Shown here: in pieces, positions 41,900-51,900 of the stretch
Position numbering within the stretch: the stretch's first letter is position 1
Layout of the letters: each line of letters starts with the position of its first letter
Assembly: GCF_001424405.1 (NCBI RefSeq)
Contig: NZ_LMPS01000009.1
Span: 153,955-217,954 of the forward strand
Reading direction: 5' to 3'
Length of the DNA stretch: 64,000 bases
Origin: Dyadobacter sp. Leaf189
GTDB lineage: Bacteria; Bacteroidota; Bacteroidia; Cytophagales; Spirosomataceae
Position numbers and translations under genes: made by a program
The notes under the pieces: generated by a model
Told to the model about the DNA's origin: nothing
Database searches by the model: none
What the model saw: the letters and a program-made list of their open reading frames with translations, nothing else

Positions 41900-42106
41900 G
41901 TTTTAAGTAGGACTTATGCTGACGAACGGAACAATTCTGACATTTATGCGCTCTTCGGAGAATCTTCCATGTTGTGTCGGCATACCCTTCGTCCATTTGG
42001 ACGTAAGTATATAGTTGCCATCTCACTTTCGTTATTGCCAGGCAAGTGAATTCAACAAATCACCATTTAAAAGGAAATACCCTATCGGGTTTAAGTCCAT
42101 ATCATT

Positions 42107-43243
42107 ATGATTCCATTTAACAAACCATATCTTACAGGAAAAGAAGCCCACTATCTTTATCAGGCTGTGCTGTCCGGCAAAATTTCCGGAGACGGGATCT
42201 TTACAAAAAAATGTCATTCCTTCTTTGAAGAGCGTTATGGCTTCCAGAAATCGCTTTTGACAACATCGTGTACCGACGCGCTGGAAATGGCCGCGATCCT
42301 GGTGAATATCGAGCCAGGTGATGAGGTGATCGCGCCTTCATACACATTTGTCTCTACTGTTAATGCTTTCGTATTGAGAGGCGCCAAAATTGTTTTTGTA
42401 GACTGCCTGCCCGATCACCCCAACATGGACGTGTCACAAATCGAAGCACTGATTACCAAGAAAACAAAGGTGATCATCCCTGTCCATTATGCGGGAATTG
42501 CCTGTGATATGGCTGGAATAATGGACCTGGCAGCAAAATACGGTCTTTTTGTTGTAGAGGACGCTGCTCAGGCCATCGACTCTTACTTTAATGGCAAACC
42601 TCTTGGTTCAATAGGTCACCTCGCCGGATTTTCATTTCATGAAACAAAGAATATCATTTCCGGAGAAGGCGGAATGCTAGCGATCAATGACTCCGGCATG
42701 ACAGAACGTGCGGAAATTATACGGGAAAAAGGGACAAACCGGTCGCAGTTTTTCAGGGGAGAAGTAGATAAATACTCATGGGTTGATATTGGCTCATCAT
42801 TTTTACCATCAGATATCATAGCAGCGTTTCTGTTTGCACAGCTTGAACACCTGGAAGATATTCAGGGCAAACGAAAGGAAATCTGGAATCTTTACGAAAA
42901 AGAGCTGAGACCACTTTCAGTTTACGGGGTGCAGCTACCCTACTTTCCTGAATACGCAGTCAACAATGCGCATATGTTTTACCTGGTCTGCAACTCAATC
43001 GACGAAAGAACCAGTTTGATCCAGTTACTGAGAGACAATGGAATTCTGTCTGTTTTCCATTATTTATCTTTGCACAAATCGACATTTTACTCGGAAAAAC
43101 ATGACGGGAGAGATCTTCCGGAAACTGACCGCTATGCAGATTGCCTGGTTCGACTGCCGCTATTCTATGAATTGGAAACGGAACAGATATTCAAAATTAC
43201 TGACGTGATACTGGGATTCTACCACAACCGTTTTTCGGCATGA
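42107..43243 (+). CDS. wecE: dTDP-4-amino-4,6-dideoxygalactose transaminase (WecE/RffA-like)
   Basis: 378 residues, DegT/DnrJ family. It begins MIPFNKPYLTGKEAHYL, as WecE proteins do. The PLP lysine is K181 in FSFHETKNIISGEGG, and VVEDAAQAID carries the ring-binding aspartate. The TKN-with-HE context separates it from the FdtB-like enzyme at 16.3 kb. It would aminate dTDP-4-keto-6-deoxyglucose at C4 to give dTDP-Fuc4N. It overlaps the WecF-like gene by 4 bp, and the transferase family of that neighbour supports this assignment. Confidence 0.88.
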   Translation: MIPFNKPYLTGKEAHYLYQAVLSGKISGDGIFTKKCHSFFEERYGFQKSLLTTSCTDALEMAAILVNIEPGDEVIAPSYTFVSTVNAFVLRGAKIVFVDCLPDHPNMDVSQIEALITKKTKVIIPVHYAGIACDMAGIMDLAAKYGLFVVEDAAQAIDSYFNGKPLGSIGHLAGFSFHETKNIISGEGGMLAINDSGMTERAEIIREKGTNRSQFFRGEVDKYSWVDIGSSFLPSDIIAAFLFAQLEHLEDIQGKRKEIWNLYEKELRPLSVYGVQLPYFPEYAVNNAHMFYLVCNSIDERTSLIQLLRDNGILSVFHYLSLHKSTFYSEKHDGRDLPETDRYADCLVRLPLFYELETEQIFKITDVILGFYHNRFSA

Positions 43244-44406
43244 TACTACACTTAATGCACGACGAAAAATTTTGTGATAACACCATCAACAATTTTGAAA
43301 AAGTAAATCCGGGCAATAATAAATATCTCGTGTTCAAAGCCGATAAAGACAGAGGGATTTTTCGGCATATCAGTCAGCCAGAGCTTACCTGTGAATATTT
43401 TTATGAACACGATAATTTAAATGATCATGTTACTGCTATGCCGGCAATCCGGGGCATCATAGCTCATTCCATAAGCGCGCTCACAGCGTCTGCTATTTCA
43501 CAACTGCAACAAAGAATTAAGATTTACTGGATTGTCTGGGGCTACGATATCTATCAAATGCCGAGAATCCAGCCGGGATTATACGCACCGAAAACCCTGT
43601 CTTATTTAGCTAAGGAAAAGCCCCGGTTAGGCCTTCTCTGGACTATAAAAAAATACAAACCACTCCGATTTCTTTTCTACACTGCCCGAGGGAAAAAGAA
43701 TGTCCTGAACTTACTGGAGTCGACACAAAAGGAAGTGGACTATTTTGTAACCTACATCCGGGAAGATTATGAGCTATTTAAAGAAAGATATCCCGATACC
43801 AAATGTAAATTCTTCAACGCAGCCTTTTTTGATCTGAATCAATATGTCGGTCAAGCTTTTATGGACAAGAGAATTGTTGGGAAAAACATACTGATTGGCA
43901 ATTCAAATTCCACGGAGTCTAACCATTTGGATGTTATTCAGTTTTTCGAAAAAGTGCCTTTGGAAAATGAAACAAAGGTTTACATTCCCCTTTCCTACGG
44001 GGAGGGCGGCAGCTACAAAGAGGCGGTAACAAAAAGTGCTGAACAAGTGTGGGGCCCACGCTCATTTCCGCTGCTAGGCTTTATGCCTTTGCAGGAGTAT
44101 GTCGAGATACTGTTGACCTGCGGCGTTGGTATCTTCTACCATTACAGACAGCAGGCAATGGGTAACATCATTGCCATGCTATGGCTTGGGGCACGCATTT
44201 ATATGGCCGGAGTGAATCCTGCCTTCCAGTTTTTCAAAAGAATTGGTGTTCATGTATTTGATCTACAGCATGATTTTCAGAATTACGGGCTGAGCCCGCT
44301 GACTGAAAAACAAATTAGCACAAACAGAGCAATCCTGACGGAAGCATTCTCAGCTGAAAAAGTAGCGCAGGATTATGCGAATCTGGTCAGGAATATTTAT
44401 GAATAA
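43240..44406 (+). CDS. wecF: GT56 4-acetamido-4,6-dideoxygalactose transferase (WecF-like)
   Basis: 388 residues. In enterobacteria WecF moves Fuc4NAc from dTDP to lipid II-linked disaccharide in enterobacterial common antigen synthesis. Recognisable blocks are ILHLMHDEKFCDN, YWIVWGYDIYQMP, ILIGNSNSTESNHLDVI and GVGIFYHYRQQAMGN, which correspond to the GT56 landmarks (FWHIWGADLYEL, ILVGNSGDRSNEH, QQG..). The family is uncommon outside gammaproteobacteria, although the pairing with a WecE-like aminotransferase and a flippase is consistent. The acceptor glycan is unknown. Confidence 0.8.
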   Translation: MILHLMHDEKFCDNTINNFEKVNPGNNKYLVFKADKDRGIFRHISQPELTCEYFYEHDNLNDHVTAMPAIRGIIAHSISALTASAISQLQQRIKIYWIVWGYDIYQMPRIQPGLYAPKTLSYLAKEKPRLGLLWTIKKYKPLRFLFYTARGKKNVLNLLESTQKEVDYFVTYIREDYELFKERYPDTKCKFFNAAFFDLNQYVGQAFMDKRIVGKNILIGNSNSTESNHLDVIQFFEKVPLENETKVYIPLSYGEGGSYKEAVTKSAEQVWGPRSFPLLGFMPLQEYVEILLTCGVGIFYHYRQQAMGNIIAMLWLGARIYMAGVNPAFQFFKRIGVHVFDLQHDFQNYGLSPLTEKQISTNRAILTEAFSAEKVAQDYANLVRNIYE

Positions 44407-44415
44407 CAATTTTTC

Positions 44416-45876
44416 ATGTCACTGAAACAAAAAGCATTTGGAGCGGCAAAATGGACGTCTTTGTCGGCCGTCGCTACTTCCCTGATGCAGCTGTTACAAA
44501 TTGTCATCCTGTCGAGATTTATTGACAAGGCAGATTTTGGTTTGATGGCGATCGCCATTTTTGTGATCGGACTTTCCCAGATATTTATGGATATGGGAAT
44601 TTCAAATGCAATTATTCACAAAAAAGATGTCACGAAAGCCCAATTAAACACCTTGTTCTGGCTTAATATCCTTTCGGGTATATCCATTTACATTACACTA
44701 TTTATCTCCTCCCCTTTCATTGCTGATTTTTATCGGGCTCCTGAACTTGTGAGCATTATCCGGTGGACGTCCGCTACTTATCTGATTGTCCCTTTTGGTC
44801 AGCAATTCGAAACTCTCCTGGTAAAAGAGCTTAACTTCAAATCGTTGTCCATCAGAGATGTAATTGGAAAAACAAGCGGCTTTTTGGTGTCTGTTCTGCT
44901 GGCATTTTGGCACTATGGCATTTATGCACTCGTGTACGCCAATTTTATCCAGGCGTCGGTATCTACCTTGCTGCTTGTAATCTATGGCTTGAAGGTTTTT
45001 AAGCCAAAATTCGATTTTGACTGGCACAGTTTAAAAGATGGAGGCTTCTTTTCATTTGGGCTCTTCCAAATGGGTGAGAAAACCGTTAATTATTTTAACT
45101 CTCAATTCGACACACTCCTGATCGGAAAACTCCTCGGCATGGAAGCTCTTGGAGTCTACAACATTGCCAAGACACTTGCATTTAAACCATATCAAATCAT
45201 TAATCCGATTGTGACCAAGGTCGCATTTCCCGTTCTCGCAAAAATGCAGGATGATATCGAAAAGCTAAAACGCGCTTATCTTCAGATCCTTCGTTTACTC
45301 ACTTATGCCAATGCACCTGTTTATGCAGCAATGATAATCTTTGCCAAGCCTCTGATTATCCTATTCTTTGGGGAGGCCTGGACTGAATCGATACCTTTTC
45401 TCAGAATTCTTGCCATAACAGCTCTTTGTAACAGCATCGGCAATCCTGTTGGGGCATTGTTACTGGCAAGAGGTCGGGCTGACTGGGGTTTCTACTGGAA
45501 TCTGGGTATGCTGCTGTTTATGCCGCTTTGTATTTGGATGGGCAGTTTTTGGGGTTTAGAAGGTGTTGCGTGGGGACTTACCTTATTTAAGGTTGCAGTA
45601 ATGCTTCCTGCGTGGGGCTTATTTGTATATCCCCTCTGTAAGGCTAAGTTTCTGGAATATTTCGGAAGTATTGGCAAGCCTATCTTGCTTGCTGCAATCA
45701 GTTCCGTTGTGGCCTATTTTCTTTCCCCATCCATGACCAATAATTATCTTGCACTGGGCATAGGGCTGGCAATACTCGGAGCTGTGTATGCTATCCTTGG
45801 AATGCTGGCTACAAACAAGCAGGAAAGAGCATCCCTGATGTTGTATTTTAATAACAATAGAAAAGCTGGCCCGTAA
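44416..45876 (+). CDS. Wzx-type oligosaccharide flippase (MOP superfamily, RfbX/WzxC-like)
   Basis: 486 residues with about 12-14 membrane helices. The N terminus MSLKQKAFGAAKWTSLSAVATSLMQLLQIVILSRF is typical of WzxC-like lipopolysaccharide or polysaccharide transport proteins; later FNSQFDTLLIGKLLGMEALGVYNIAK is a strongly conserved block. It moves undecaprenyl-linked oligosaccharides across the inner membrane. It begins 9 bp after the WecF-like gene, closing the three-gene unit. No polymerase (Wzy) gene is visible. Confidence 0.92.
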   Translation: MSLKQKAFGAAKWTSLSAVATSLMQLLQIVILSRFIDKADFGLMAIAIFVIGLSQIFMDMGISNAIIHKKDVTKAQLNTLFWLNILSGISIYITLFISSPFIADFYRAPELVSIIRWTSATYLIVPFGQQFETLLVKELNFKSLSIRDVIGKTSGFLVSVLLAFWHYGIYALVYANFIQASVSTLLLVIYGLKVFKPKFDFDWHSLKDGGFFSFGLFQMGEKTVNYFNSQFDTLLIGKLLGMEALGVYNIAKTLAFKPYQIINPIVTKVAFPVLAKMQDDIEKLKRAYLQILRLLTYANAPVYAAMIIFAKPLIILFFGEAWTESIPFLRILAITALCNSIGNPVGALLLARGRADWGFYWNLGMLLFMPLCIWMGSFWGLEGVAWGLTLFKVAVMLPAWGLFVYPLCKAKFLEYFGSIGKPILLAAISSVVAYFLSPSMTNNYLALGIGLAILGAVYAILGMLATNKQERASLMLYFNNNRKAGP

Positions 45877-45953
45877 AATGATCTGATCATACTTTTGTTG
45901 CCCACTCTCATTTTAATGGCTTCAAATGCGGAGCCTGCATGCAAAAACGAGTT

Positions 45954-45979
45954 GCTTGGATGTACTACGCCATCCAAGC
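45954..45979. repeat. Stem-loop between convergent genes
   Basis: GCTTGGATG (45954-45962) pairs perfectly with CATCCAAGC (45971-45979) across 8 nt. It lies in the 122-bp gap between the flippase and the convergent isomerase gene. There is no T tract on either side, so it may act as a weak bidirectional terminator only. Confidence 0.35.
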
Positions 45980-45998
45980 TGGCAAGCGAATTCCAGTC

Positions 45999-46847
45999 CT
46001 ACATAAAAAGCTCCTTATAAAACCGCAACCCTTCCTCCGCCAGTTCGTCGGCGCTGTTTGCGAGTGGGCGCCAGATGCAGGCTGCCCGGGCCAGTTCTTT
46101 GGAAGGTTGGCCGAAAGTTTCTATTACCACAGCACCTTCGTACCCGATTTCCTTCAATGCGTCTCTGATACCTTCCCATTCAAGATGCCCGGTTCCAGGT
46201 GTTCCGCGGTCACTTTCGTTGCCTTGCACGTGGCAAAGCAACTCCTTTCCTATCTTCCGTATTGAAGCGGGAATATCCTTTTCTTCGATGTTGGAATGAA
46301 AGGTATCCAGAACGATTTTGAGACTTGAATGCGACACTTCGCGAACAATGGAGAGCGCCTGATCAACCGTATTGACCATATCGGTTTCAAACCGGTTCAA
46401 AGGTTCGAGTCCAAGCGTCACGCCTTCTGATTTGGCGATATCGCTTACTTCGTGCAGCGTTTCAATGCACCAGGCGCGTTCCTGCCGTTTTTGTTCTTCG
46501 GAAACAATCCTGGTTTTCCCTACGGCCGAATAAAGCGGTCCGCCAAAAACCGGGCTCTCCATCTCCGCAGCAATCCGAATGCAATCGGTAATGTAATCCC
46601 GCCCGATCTTTCGATTGGCAGGATCAGTGCTTGAAATGTCGCGTTCCGGTCCGAATGCGCCGCTGATCGTGATTTTAAGATCAAGATCCCTGCAGGCTTG
46701 CTTCACCAGCTTCCAGTCAATAAGCGTTTTGTCTTCAACAGCTATTTCAACAATGTCATAGCCAAAGCCTTTTACCTTTTCAAAAAGAGGAATATTGGCC
46801 GTGTAAAACGGTGAGAACCAGATAAATGTACTTGCGCCAAAAAGCAT
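45999..46847 (-). CDS. Sugar phosphate isomerase/epimerase family TIM-barrel protein
   Basis: 282 residues of the AP-endonuclease-2-like barrel family. Visible landmarks are GYDIVEIAVED, LGLEPLNRFETDMVNT, LKIVLDTFHSNIEEKD and CHVQGNESDRGTPGTGHLEWEGI. Metal ligands are the glutamates and histidines in these segments (E in LEPLNR, D and H in LDTFH, H in CHVQ and GTGHLEW). Relatives include D-tagatose 3-epimerase-like enzymes and 3-dehydroshikimate dehydratases. It follows the Gfo/Idh oxidoreductase by 11 bp, so it likely acts on the same keto-sugar pathway. Confidence 0.9.
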   Translation of the reverse strand: MLFGASTFIWFSPFYTANIPLFEKVKGFGYDIVEIAVEDKTLIDWKLVKQACRDLDLKITISGAFGPERDISSTDPANRKIGRDYITDCIRIAAEMESPVFGGPLYSAVGKTRIVSEEQKRQERAWCIETLHEVSDIAKSEGVTLGLEPLNRFETDMVNTVDQALSIVREVSHSSLKIVLDTFHSNIEEKDIPASIRKIGKELLCHVQGNESDRGTPGTGHLEWEGIRDALKEIGYEGAVVIETFGQPSKELARAACIWRPLANSADELAEEGLRFYKELFM

Positions 46848-46858
46848 TTCAGTTGATT

Positions 46859-47977
46859 TTATTCTTCAAAACTTGGCACATCCACTCGGATACCCCCATT
46901 CATTGCAGACTCATGCGCGCATATTCCTGCGCAGGTGTAGTTAGCAGCCAATGCCGCATCCACAGCTGAATCGCGCTCTTCGATGATCGCGGCTACAAAC
47001 TCCTGTACCAAATGCGGGTGTGAGCCCCCGTGACCCGCTCCCTGCAAAAACGATACGTGATTCGGATCGTCAATTTTTTCACGCTTTGTAAAATGTTTGA
47101 TCGGTTCAATCAAAAGCTCGTCAGTGTCGGGTACGTCAATGCGTTTTGCATTTTCGCCTCCATCAAAAATCACATGGCTTTCATCCTGCAGCTGCTCCCA
47201 TTCAAAGGACATTTTAGTGCCATACACATCGTAACTCTCGCGATACTGGCGCACCACGTCAAAAAGTGACCTCGTCGCTTCTGCAACAACATCTGAATTT
47301 TTGAGTGTAAAAGTGGCAGTTTCAACAGCAAACGGAGATCCGTATCTGCTCGCCAGGTCTTCCGAAAGCCGGCCTGATCCGTGGCAAACTACTGTTTCAG
47401 CAATCGTATTGTTGATCTTTAATAATGGCGAAATGGCGTGCGTTCCATTCAGCATCGGGGGATACCCTTTCCAGTATTCACCCCAGCCTTCCATGCTCAT
47501 ATCCTGAATGTGCGAGCCGCGCACAAACTGAATACGTCCAAGATCGCCACTCTCCGCCAGTTTCAATCCATATAAAAACTCACGCGTATAAAGCGCCGTT
47601 TCCATCATCATATATACTTTTTTGGCTTTCCTTTTAGCAGCTACGATCGCTTCGCAGTCCTCTTTCGTCATGGCCATCGGGATTGTGCAGGCTGTATGTT
47701 TTCCTGCATTGAGCGAAGCCAGCGTCATGCGTGCATGCTCAGGAACTGGTGTTACGATATGGATTGCATCTACATCGTCCCGCTTCGGAACATCTTCGAA
47801 ATGCTCAAATACCAGGTTGCTATCGAGGTTGAACTTCGCTGCCAGTTCATCCCGCGTCTCTTTGCTGCGTGTACATATTCCGACAGCTTTGATATTTGGA
47901 TGACTTTGGTAAATAGGGATAAATTCCTTCCCAAAACCCATTCCGACAATAACTACTGTGATCTGTTTCTGACTCAT
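46859..47977 (-). CDS. Gfo/Idh/MocA family oxidoreductase
   Basis: 372 residues. The nucleotide-binding motif is VVIVGMGFGKEFIPIY, and the substrate-binding half shows KHTACTIPMAMT in the position of the usual EKP motif: the conserved catalytic lysine in this stretch is replaced (TIPMAMT), which is unusual. A later HGGSHPHLVQEFV may carry metal or catalytic histidines. Substrates in this family are sugars, inositols or keto-sugars. It is cytosolic by the absence of a signal peptide and is transcribed with the isomerase. Confidence 0.88.
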   Translation of the reverse strand: MSQKQITVVIVGMGFGKEFIPIYQSHPNIKAVGICTRSKETRDELAAKFNLDSNLVFEHFEDVPKRDDVDAIHIVTPVPEHARMTLASLNAGKHTACTIPMAMTKEDCEAIVAAKRKAKKVYMMMETALYTREFLYGLKLAESGDLGRIQFVRGSHIQDMSMEGWGEYWKGYPPMLNGTHAISPLLKINNTIAETVVCHGSGRLSEDLASRYGSPFAVETATFTLKNSDVVAEATRSLFDVVRQYRESYDVYGTKMSFEWEQLQDESHVIFDGGENAKRIDVPDTDELLIEPIKHFTKREKIDDPNHVSFLQGAGHGGSHPHLVQEFVAAIIEERDSAVDAALAANYTCAGICAHESAMNGGIRVDVPSFEE

Positions 47978-48023
47978 GCTATGCTAAATTAATTTTCAAA
48001 AATTCTAAATCTCTATCTGAATT

Positions 48024-48136
48024 CCCCGGGCTTAAGCCCGGGGTAATGGATTGGAGCGGCGCTTTGCGCCTCGCCATATTTCTGCATTGACCTGCGGTCA
48101 ATGCACATCCATTTCCGTCGATTTCAATCGACGGAA
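48024..48136. repeat. Compound element of consecutive perfect hairpins
   Basis: Four perfect inverted repeats follow in a row: CCCCGGGCTTAAGCCCGGGG (48024-48043, 20-bp palindrome), GGCGCTTTGCGCC (48058-48070), TGCATTGACC/GGTCAATGCA with a 3-nt loop (48083-48105) and TTCCGTCGAT/ATCGACGGAA with a 4-nt loop (48113-48136). The last one supplies the C-terminal codons and stop of the ThuA gene on the minus strand. No T tracts follow, so this is not an ordinary terminator; it looks like a mobile or structural palindromic element. Confidence 0.75.
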
Positions 48137-48903
48137 GAAGCCCCCGCCCCCGCACCCGCACCCGCCGAGCCGCCGGCTGCCCATTGCACGGCATTGCGGA
48201 TCATGGTTTTGTAGGGTTCGATGGTGTGTGATGCTGCGTCGTGGCCCAATGCAATCCCTACAATTCTGCCTTTTGGATATTTGACGATGAACAAACTGGG
48301 ATAGGTATTCTCGGAAGTGGTTGCTTTCCCTGTTGCCAGTATCTCAATCGGAGTTGCAGCCGGGTCCGTTTTGAAGTAGTACAGCTCGTCGTCAAGATGG
48401 AAAGTAGCCGGGATACCTTTCGTTAATGGATGTTTTTTGTTTGTGATCGTAACATCGAAAGGTCCGTACTTATCATGACCGCGCGAACCTCCGCCCACCA
48501 GTTTTGCATTGTATTCAGGCCAGTCTTTCCAGTTGTACCAAATCGCAGGATGCGCCAGGATCATGCCTTTTCCAGCATCAGCAAAAGCGAAAATGGCTTT
48601 TCTGGTAGCTTCATCGGCAATGGGCTGGTTGTTTGCCAAAAACAGCACATCCGTTTCCGGAAGCTGCGACAAAATACTGGCAGGATCGCTGGTGTAAGTC
48701 ACTTTCGCCAGTCCGCCTTTTTCCAGGGTAGCTACATCTTCCTGTTTGTACCAGCGGTCAAAATCGTGAGAGGAGCCGCCACCGACCATCAAAACCCGGA
48801 TGGTCTTTTTAGGCGGCAAACCTCCATTTTCTGCTAATAAATATCCTGTTGACAATACAACCGCGACGAGCAGCAGCACCAGTTTTTGAATGGATCTGAA
48901 CAT
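48124..48903 (-). CDS. ThuA-domain protein, secreted
   Basis: 259 residues. A signal peptide (VLLLVAVVLSTGYLLAENG) is followed by a ThuA/class I glutamine amidotransferase-like fold with VLMVGGGSSHDFDRWY, LANNQPIADEATRKAIFAF, GMILAHPAIWYNWKDWPEYN and a final GRIVGIALGHDAAS. ThuA proteins are linked to trehalose and disaccharide use and to keto-sugar metabolism. The last 12 or so residues are Gly/Ala-rich low complexity (GSAGAGAGAGASSVD), coded by GC-rich repeats and the adjacent hairpin element, so the natural C terminus seems to have been replaced. It follows the large ThuA lipoprotein by 34 bp. Confidence 0.88.
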   Translation of the reverse strand: MFRSIQKLVLLLVAVVLSTGYLLAENGGLPPKKTIRVLMVGGGSSHDFDRWYKQEDVATLEKGGLAKVTYTSDPASILSQLPETDVLFLANNQPIADEATRKAIFAFADAGKGMILAHPAIWYNWKDWPEYNAKLVGGGSRGHDKYGPFDVTITNKKHPLTKGIPATFHLDDELYYFKTDPAATPIEILATGKATTSENTYPSLFIVKYPKGRIVGIALGHDAASHTIEPYKTMIRNAVQWAAGGSAGAGAGAGASSVD

Positions 48904-48937
48904 AAATCGTATTTGAAGTTTACAAAATGCTTGTTTG

Positions 48938-51900
48938 TTATCTGGTAACCCGGAGAATTCCGTTCATCCCGCGCCAGTGTCCCGGAAATGTACATACATA
49001 GGGATAATCGCCAGGCTCATTTGGAACGGTAAATTCAAGAGTAACTGTCTCACCGGAGCTCACGAGCCGGGTTGAATGCAGTACCTCCGGAATTTTGGGC
49101 ACATACTGCTTTTCAGCCGCCTGCGGATCACGCAACATTTCGTCTGCCGCCTTTCCAACTTTCTGCAAAGTTCCCGGCTTGATGATCAACAGATTGTGCT
49201 GCATTCCGTCGGGGTTTTCAAGGTTAATGACCACTTTCTGGCCGGCTTTTACATTAATCAGCTTTTTGTCAAACTGCATGATCTCCTTCTCTACTTTCAT
49301 CTCAATGACCGTAGCGCCAGACTTTGTGCCGGCTGACTTGGTCTCAGTAACAGCGACTTCTGACTTTCCTTCTTCCGGTTTGTTGAATTCCAGGCTGGCT
49401 TTCTGAAAATTGCCTGCAAAGCCAAACTTACCCTCGTACTCGCCGATGTTATTCTCCCCTTCCATATCCTCGCCTGTTCTTACCGTATTTTCAAGCGGCA
49501 TTGCAAAAAGCATGTGCGCCTTTCCTTCGGCAGCAGGTTTCCCGTCAATGTTAATGAAGATCTTCCCATCCTTTTTCAAGCCCGCTTCCACATCAAACTT
49601 CTCCGGAAGCGGTTCCTTTGTGACAGCTTTGGATAACATGCCATGCTGCTTTACAGCCATAATCAGCTTTCCATCCTGAATATAAAGTGCATATCCGCCT
49701 TCCTTGCCGCCCTGTCCCGCGATAAATCCCTGCAAAGCGCGGTCTTTTCCTTTCGCCACACTCGCCTTAATGGTAATTTCCTTTCCGGTTACATCCGGCG
49801 GGAATTGAAGACTTCCTCTTCTGCCCAAAACATAAACCTCTTTCTTTAATGCGCTCGCAATCTGGTCCGCCAGTGCAGACTTACCGGTTTGCCCGGCCGA
49901 AGCAGCCATAAAGCCATTTTCGTGCTGGATACCCGCGGCCAGTAATGCTTTTGATAACCACTTATCCTTTGCATTTTCCGCATCCAGTGAAGCCTGGTAA
50001 ACAGCAGCACCGATTTTGTCGGAAGCAGGCATTTCTATCAAAGCAATAAAAACCGCCAATCTTGTGTTCAGATCAGGATCTTTCATCAGCTTTTGTAATT
50101 GCTCAAAACTCTGCTCGTTCTTCGGAAGTACCGACGCAGCTGCCTTGCGAACACCTGGCGCAGGATGTGAAAGTGCTTTATTCACCACTTCCAGACTTTT
50201 CAGATCAGATCCGTCCATTACACCCAGGCCGTGCAAAGTCCACAATGCATGTACAGCCGGACTGTTCAATCCGATTTCGTCCACTTTCTGATTCTCAATA
50301 ATTTTGTACAGATCAGGTACTACCGACCGCTTGCCTGACTCAACCAGCAGTCGCTGTGCTGTCATTCTCCAGAACATATTATCGTTTTCCAAAGCCGCAA
50401 CCAAACCTGGCAGATCGTCTTTGGAGAGTTTCAGCGGCGCAGCTTTCTTTCCGTTTTTATAAACAACCCGGTAAATGCGCCCGTGATTGAGGTCGCGCAT
50501 CGGGCTGCTGAATGCATTACCCTGTCCGTGCGGCTGCTCTTTGAATGGGATAATAAATTCCGCCGGCGACTGCGCAGGTACGAATACATTGTGCTGGATA
50601 ATGAAGTTGTACCAGTCCGAAACCCAGACAGCCCCGTCCGGACCAACCTCGGCGTGCACCGGGCCAAACCATTCATCGGAGCTGGCCATGAAATTCCAGC
50701 CGTCTTTCTCCTTGAAACCAGCGCCGTCCTTTTCAATAATAGCTTTGTGGACCAGCCTGATCGTAGGTTCAGCTACGAATGCAATGCGGTTCCAGTATTC
50801 TTTTGGAAATGCGCGCGCTGTGTAAAAATGGTGACCGGCAGCAGAAGTATATCCCCCTACCACATCCACCTGACGCAGGTTCGGCGTCATCGAATGCGCA
50901 TCATAATGCCCGTCTATTTTCTGTACCGACTGGATACCCGGCTCCTCACTTTCAACGGAACGCTGCAGGTATTTGGCCGCCATGGAATAATAGGCGCTGT
51001 GCGTATTGTTCGCGGTTGACAAAAAGACGTTGTTGTCTTCTGTTACCCCCAGCCCCCAGGTGTTGTTGCTGCTACTGCCAAGGTATGCAAAGTCTTTCCC
51101 GTCGGGTTTGAAATGGTAAACACCCTGCGAGAAATTATAGGCTTTTCCATTGATATTACCTTTAAAACCCGAGTACCCGTTTACGCCCCAGATCTTGTTG
51201 TCAAAACCATATTGCAGATTGGACGGACCGGCGTGGGTATCGTTTTTTCCCCAGCCAGTCATAATTACCTCGCGTACATCGGCCTTATCATCTCCATTGG
51301 TATCTTTCAGGAAAACAAAATCAGGCGCCATGGAAACGATGATTCCGCCATTTGAAAAGACCATACTGGTGGGAATATTGAGCTTATCTGCGAAAACAGT
51401 AAACTTGTCTGCCTTACCGTCGCCGTCTGTATCCTCACAGATCTTGATCCGGTCATTGGCGGCTCCGTCAGTTTCCTTAAATGTGTTCGGATAATCCACA
51501 GACTCTACCACCCACAATCTCCCACGCTCGTCCCACGCCATCGCGATCGGATTGGTAATGTCAGGTTCTGCGGCAAAAAGCTGTATTTCAAAACCAACAG
51601 GTACCTGCGTCAGTTTGTTCGACTCGGCAGGCGGCAGTGATTCCTGCATTTTGGGCACTACGTGTCTTTTGGTATAATGTGCGATCGTGTCGGCGTCATA
51701 AATATCCGGGTCAGGGAGTTTCAATGCGGCAATGCTTTTTTGAACATTGTCCCCCACCGCCCAGAGTACGCCGTTTCTGACCAGGTCTAAAAAACCACGA
51801 TTGGTCCAGGTACTGTCTTCGTGCCCATAAGCGGTATAAAATACCCGGCCTTTTCCTTCATTTCTGACCCAGGTATAAGGTTCGTGGTGATCGCCTTCAA

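Noticed and set aside
45939..46265. 108-codon plus-strand frame opposite the isomerase gene
   Set aside because: Almost entirely antisense to a clear TIM-barrel gene.
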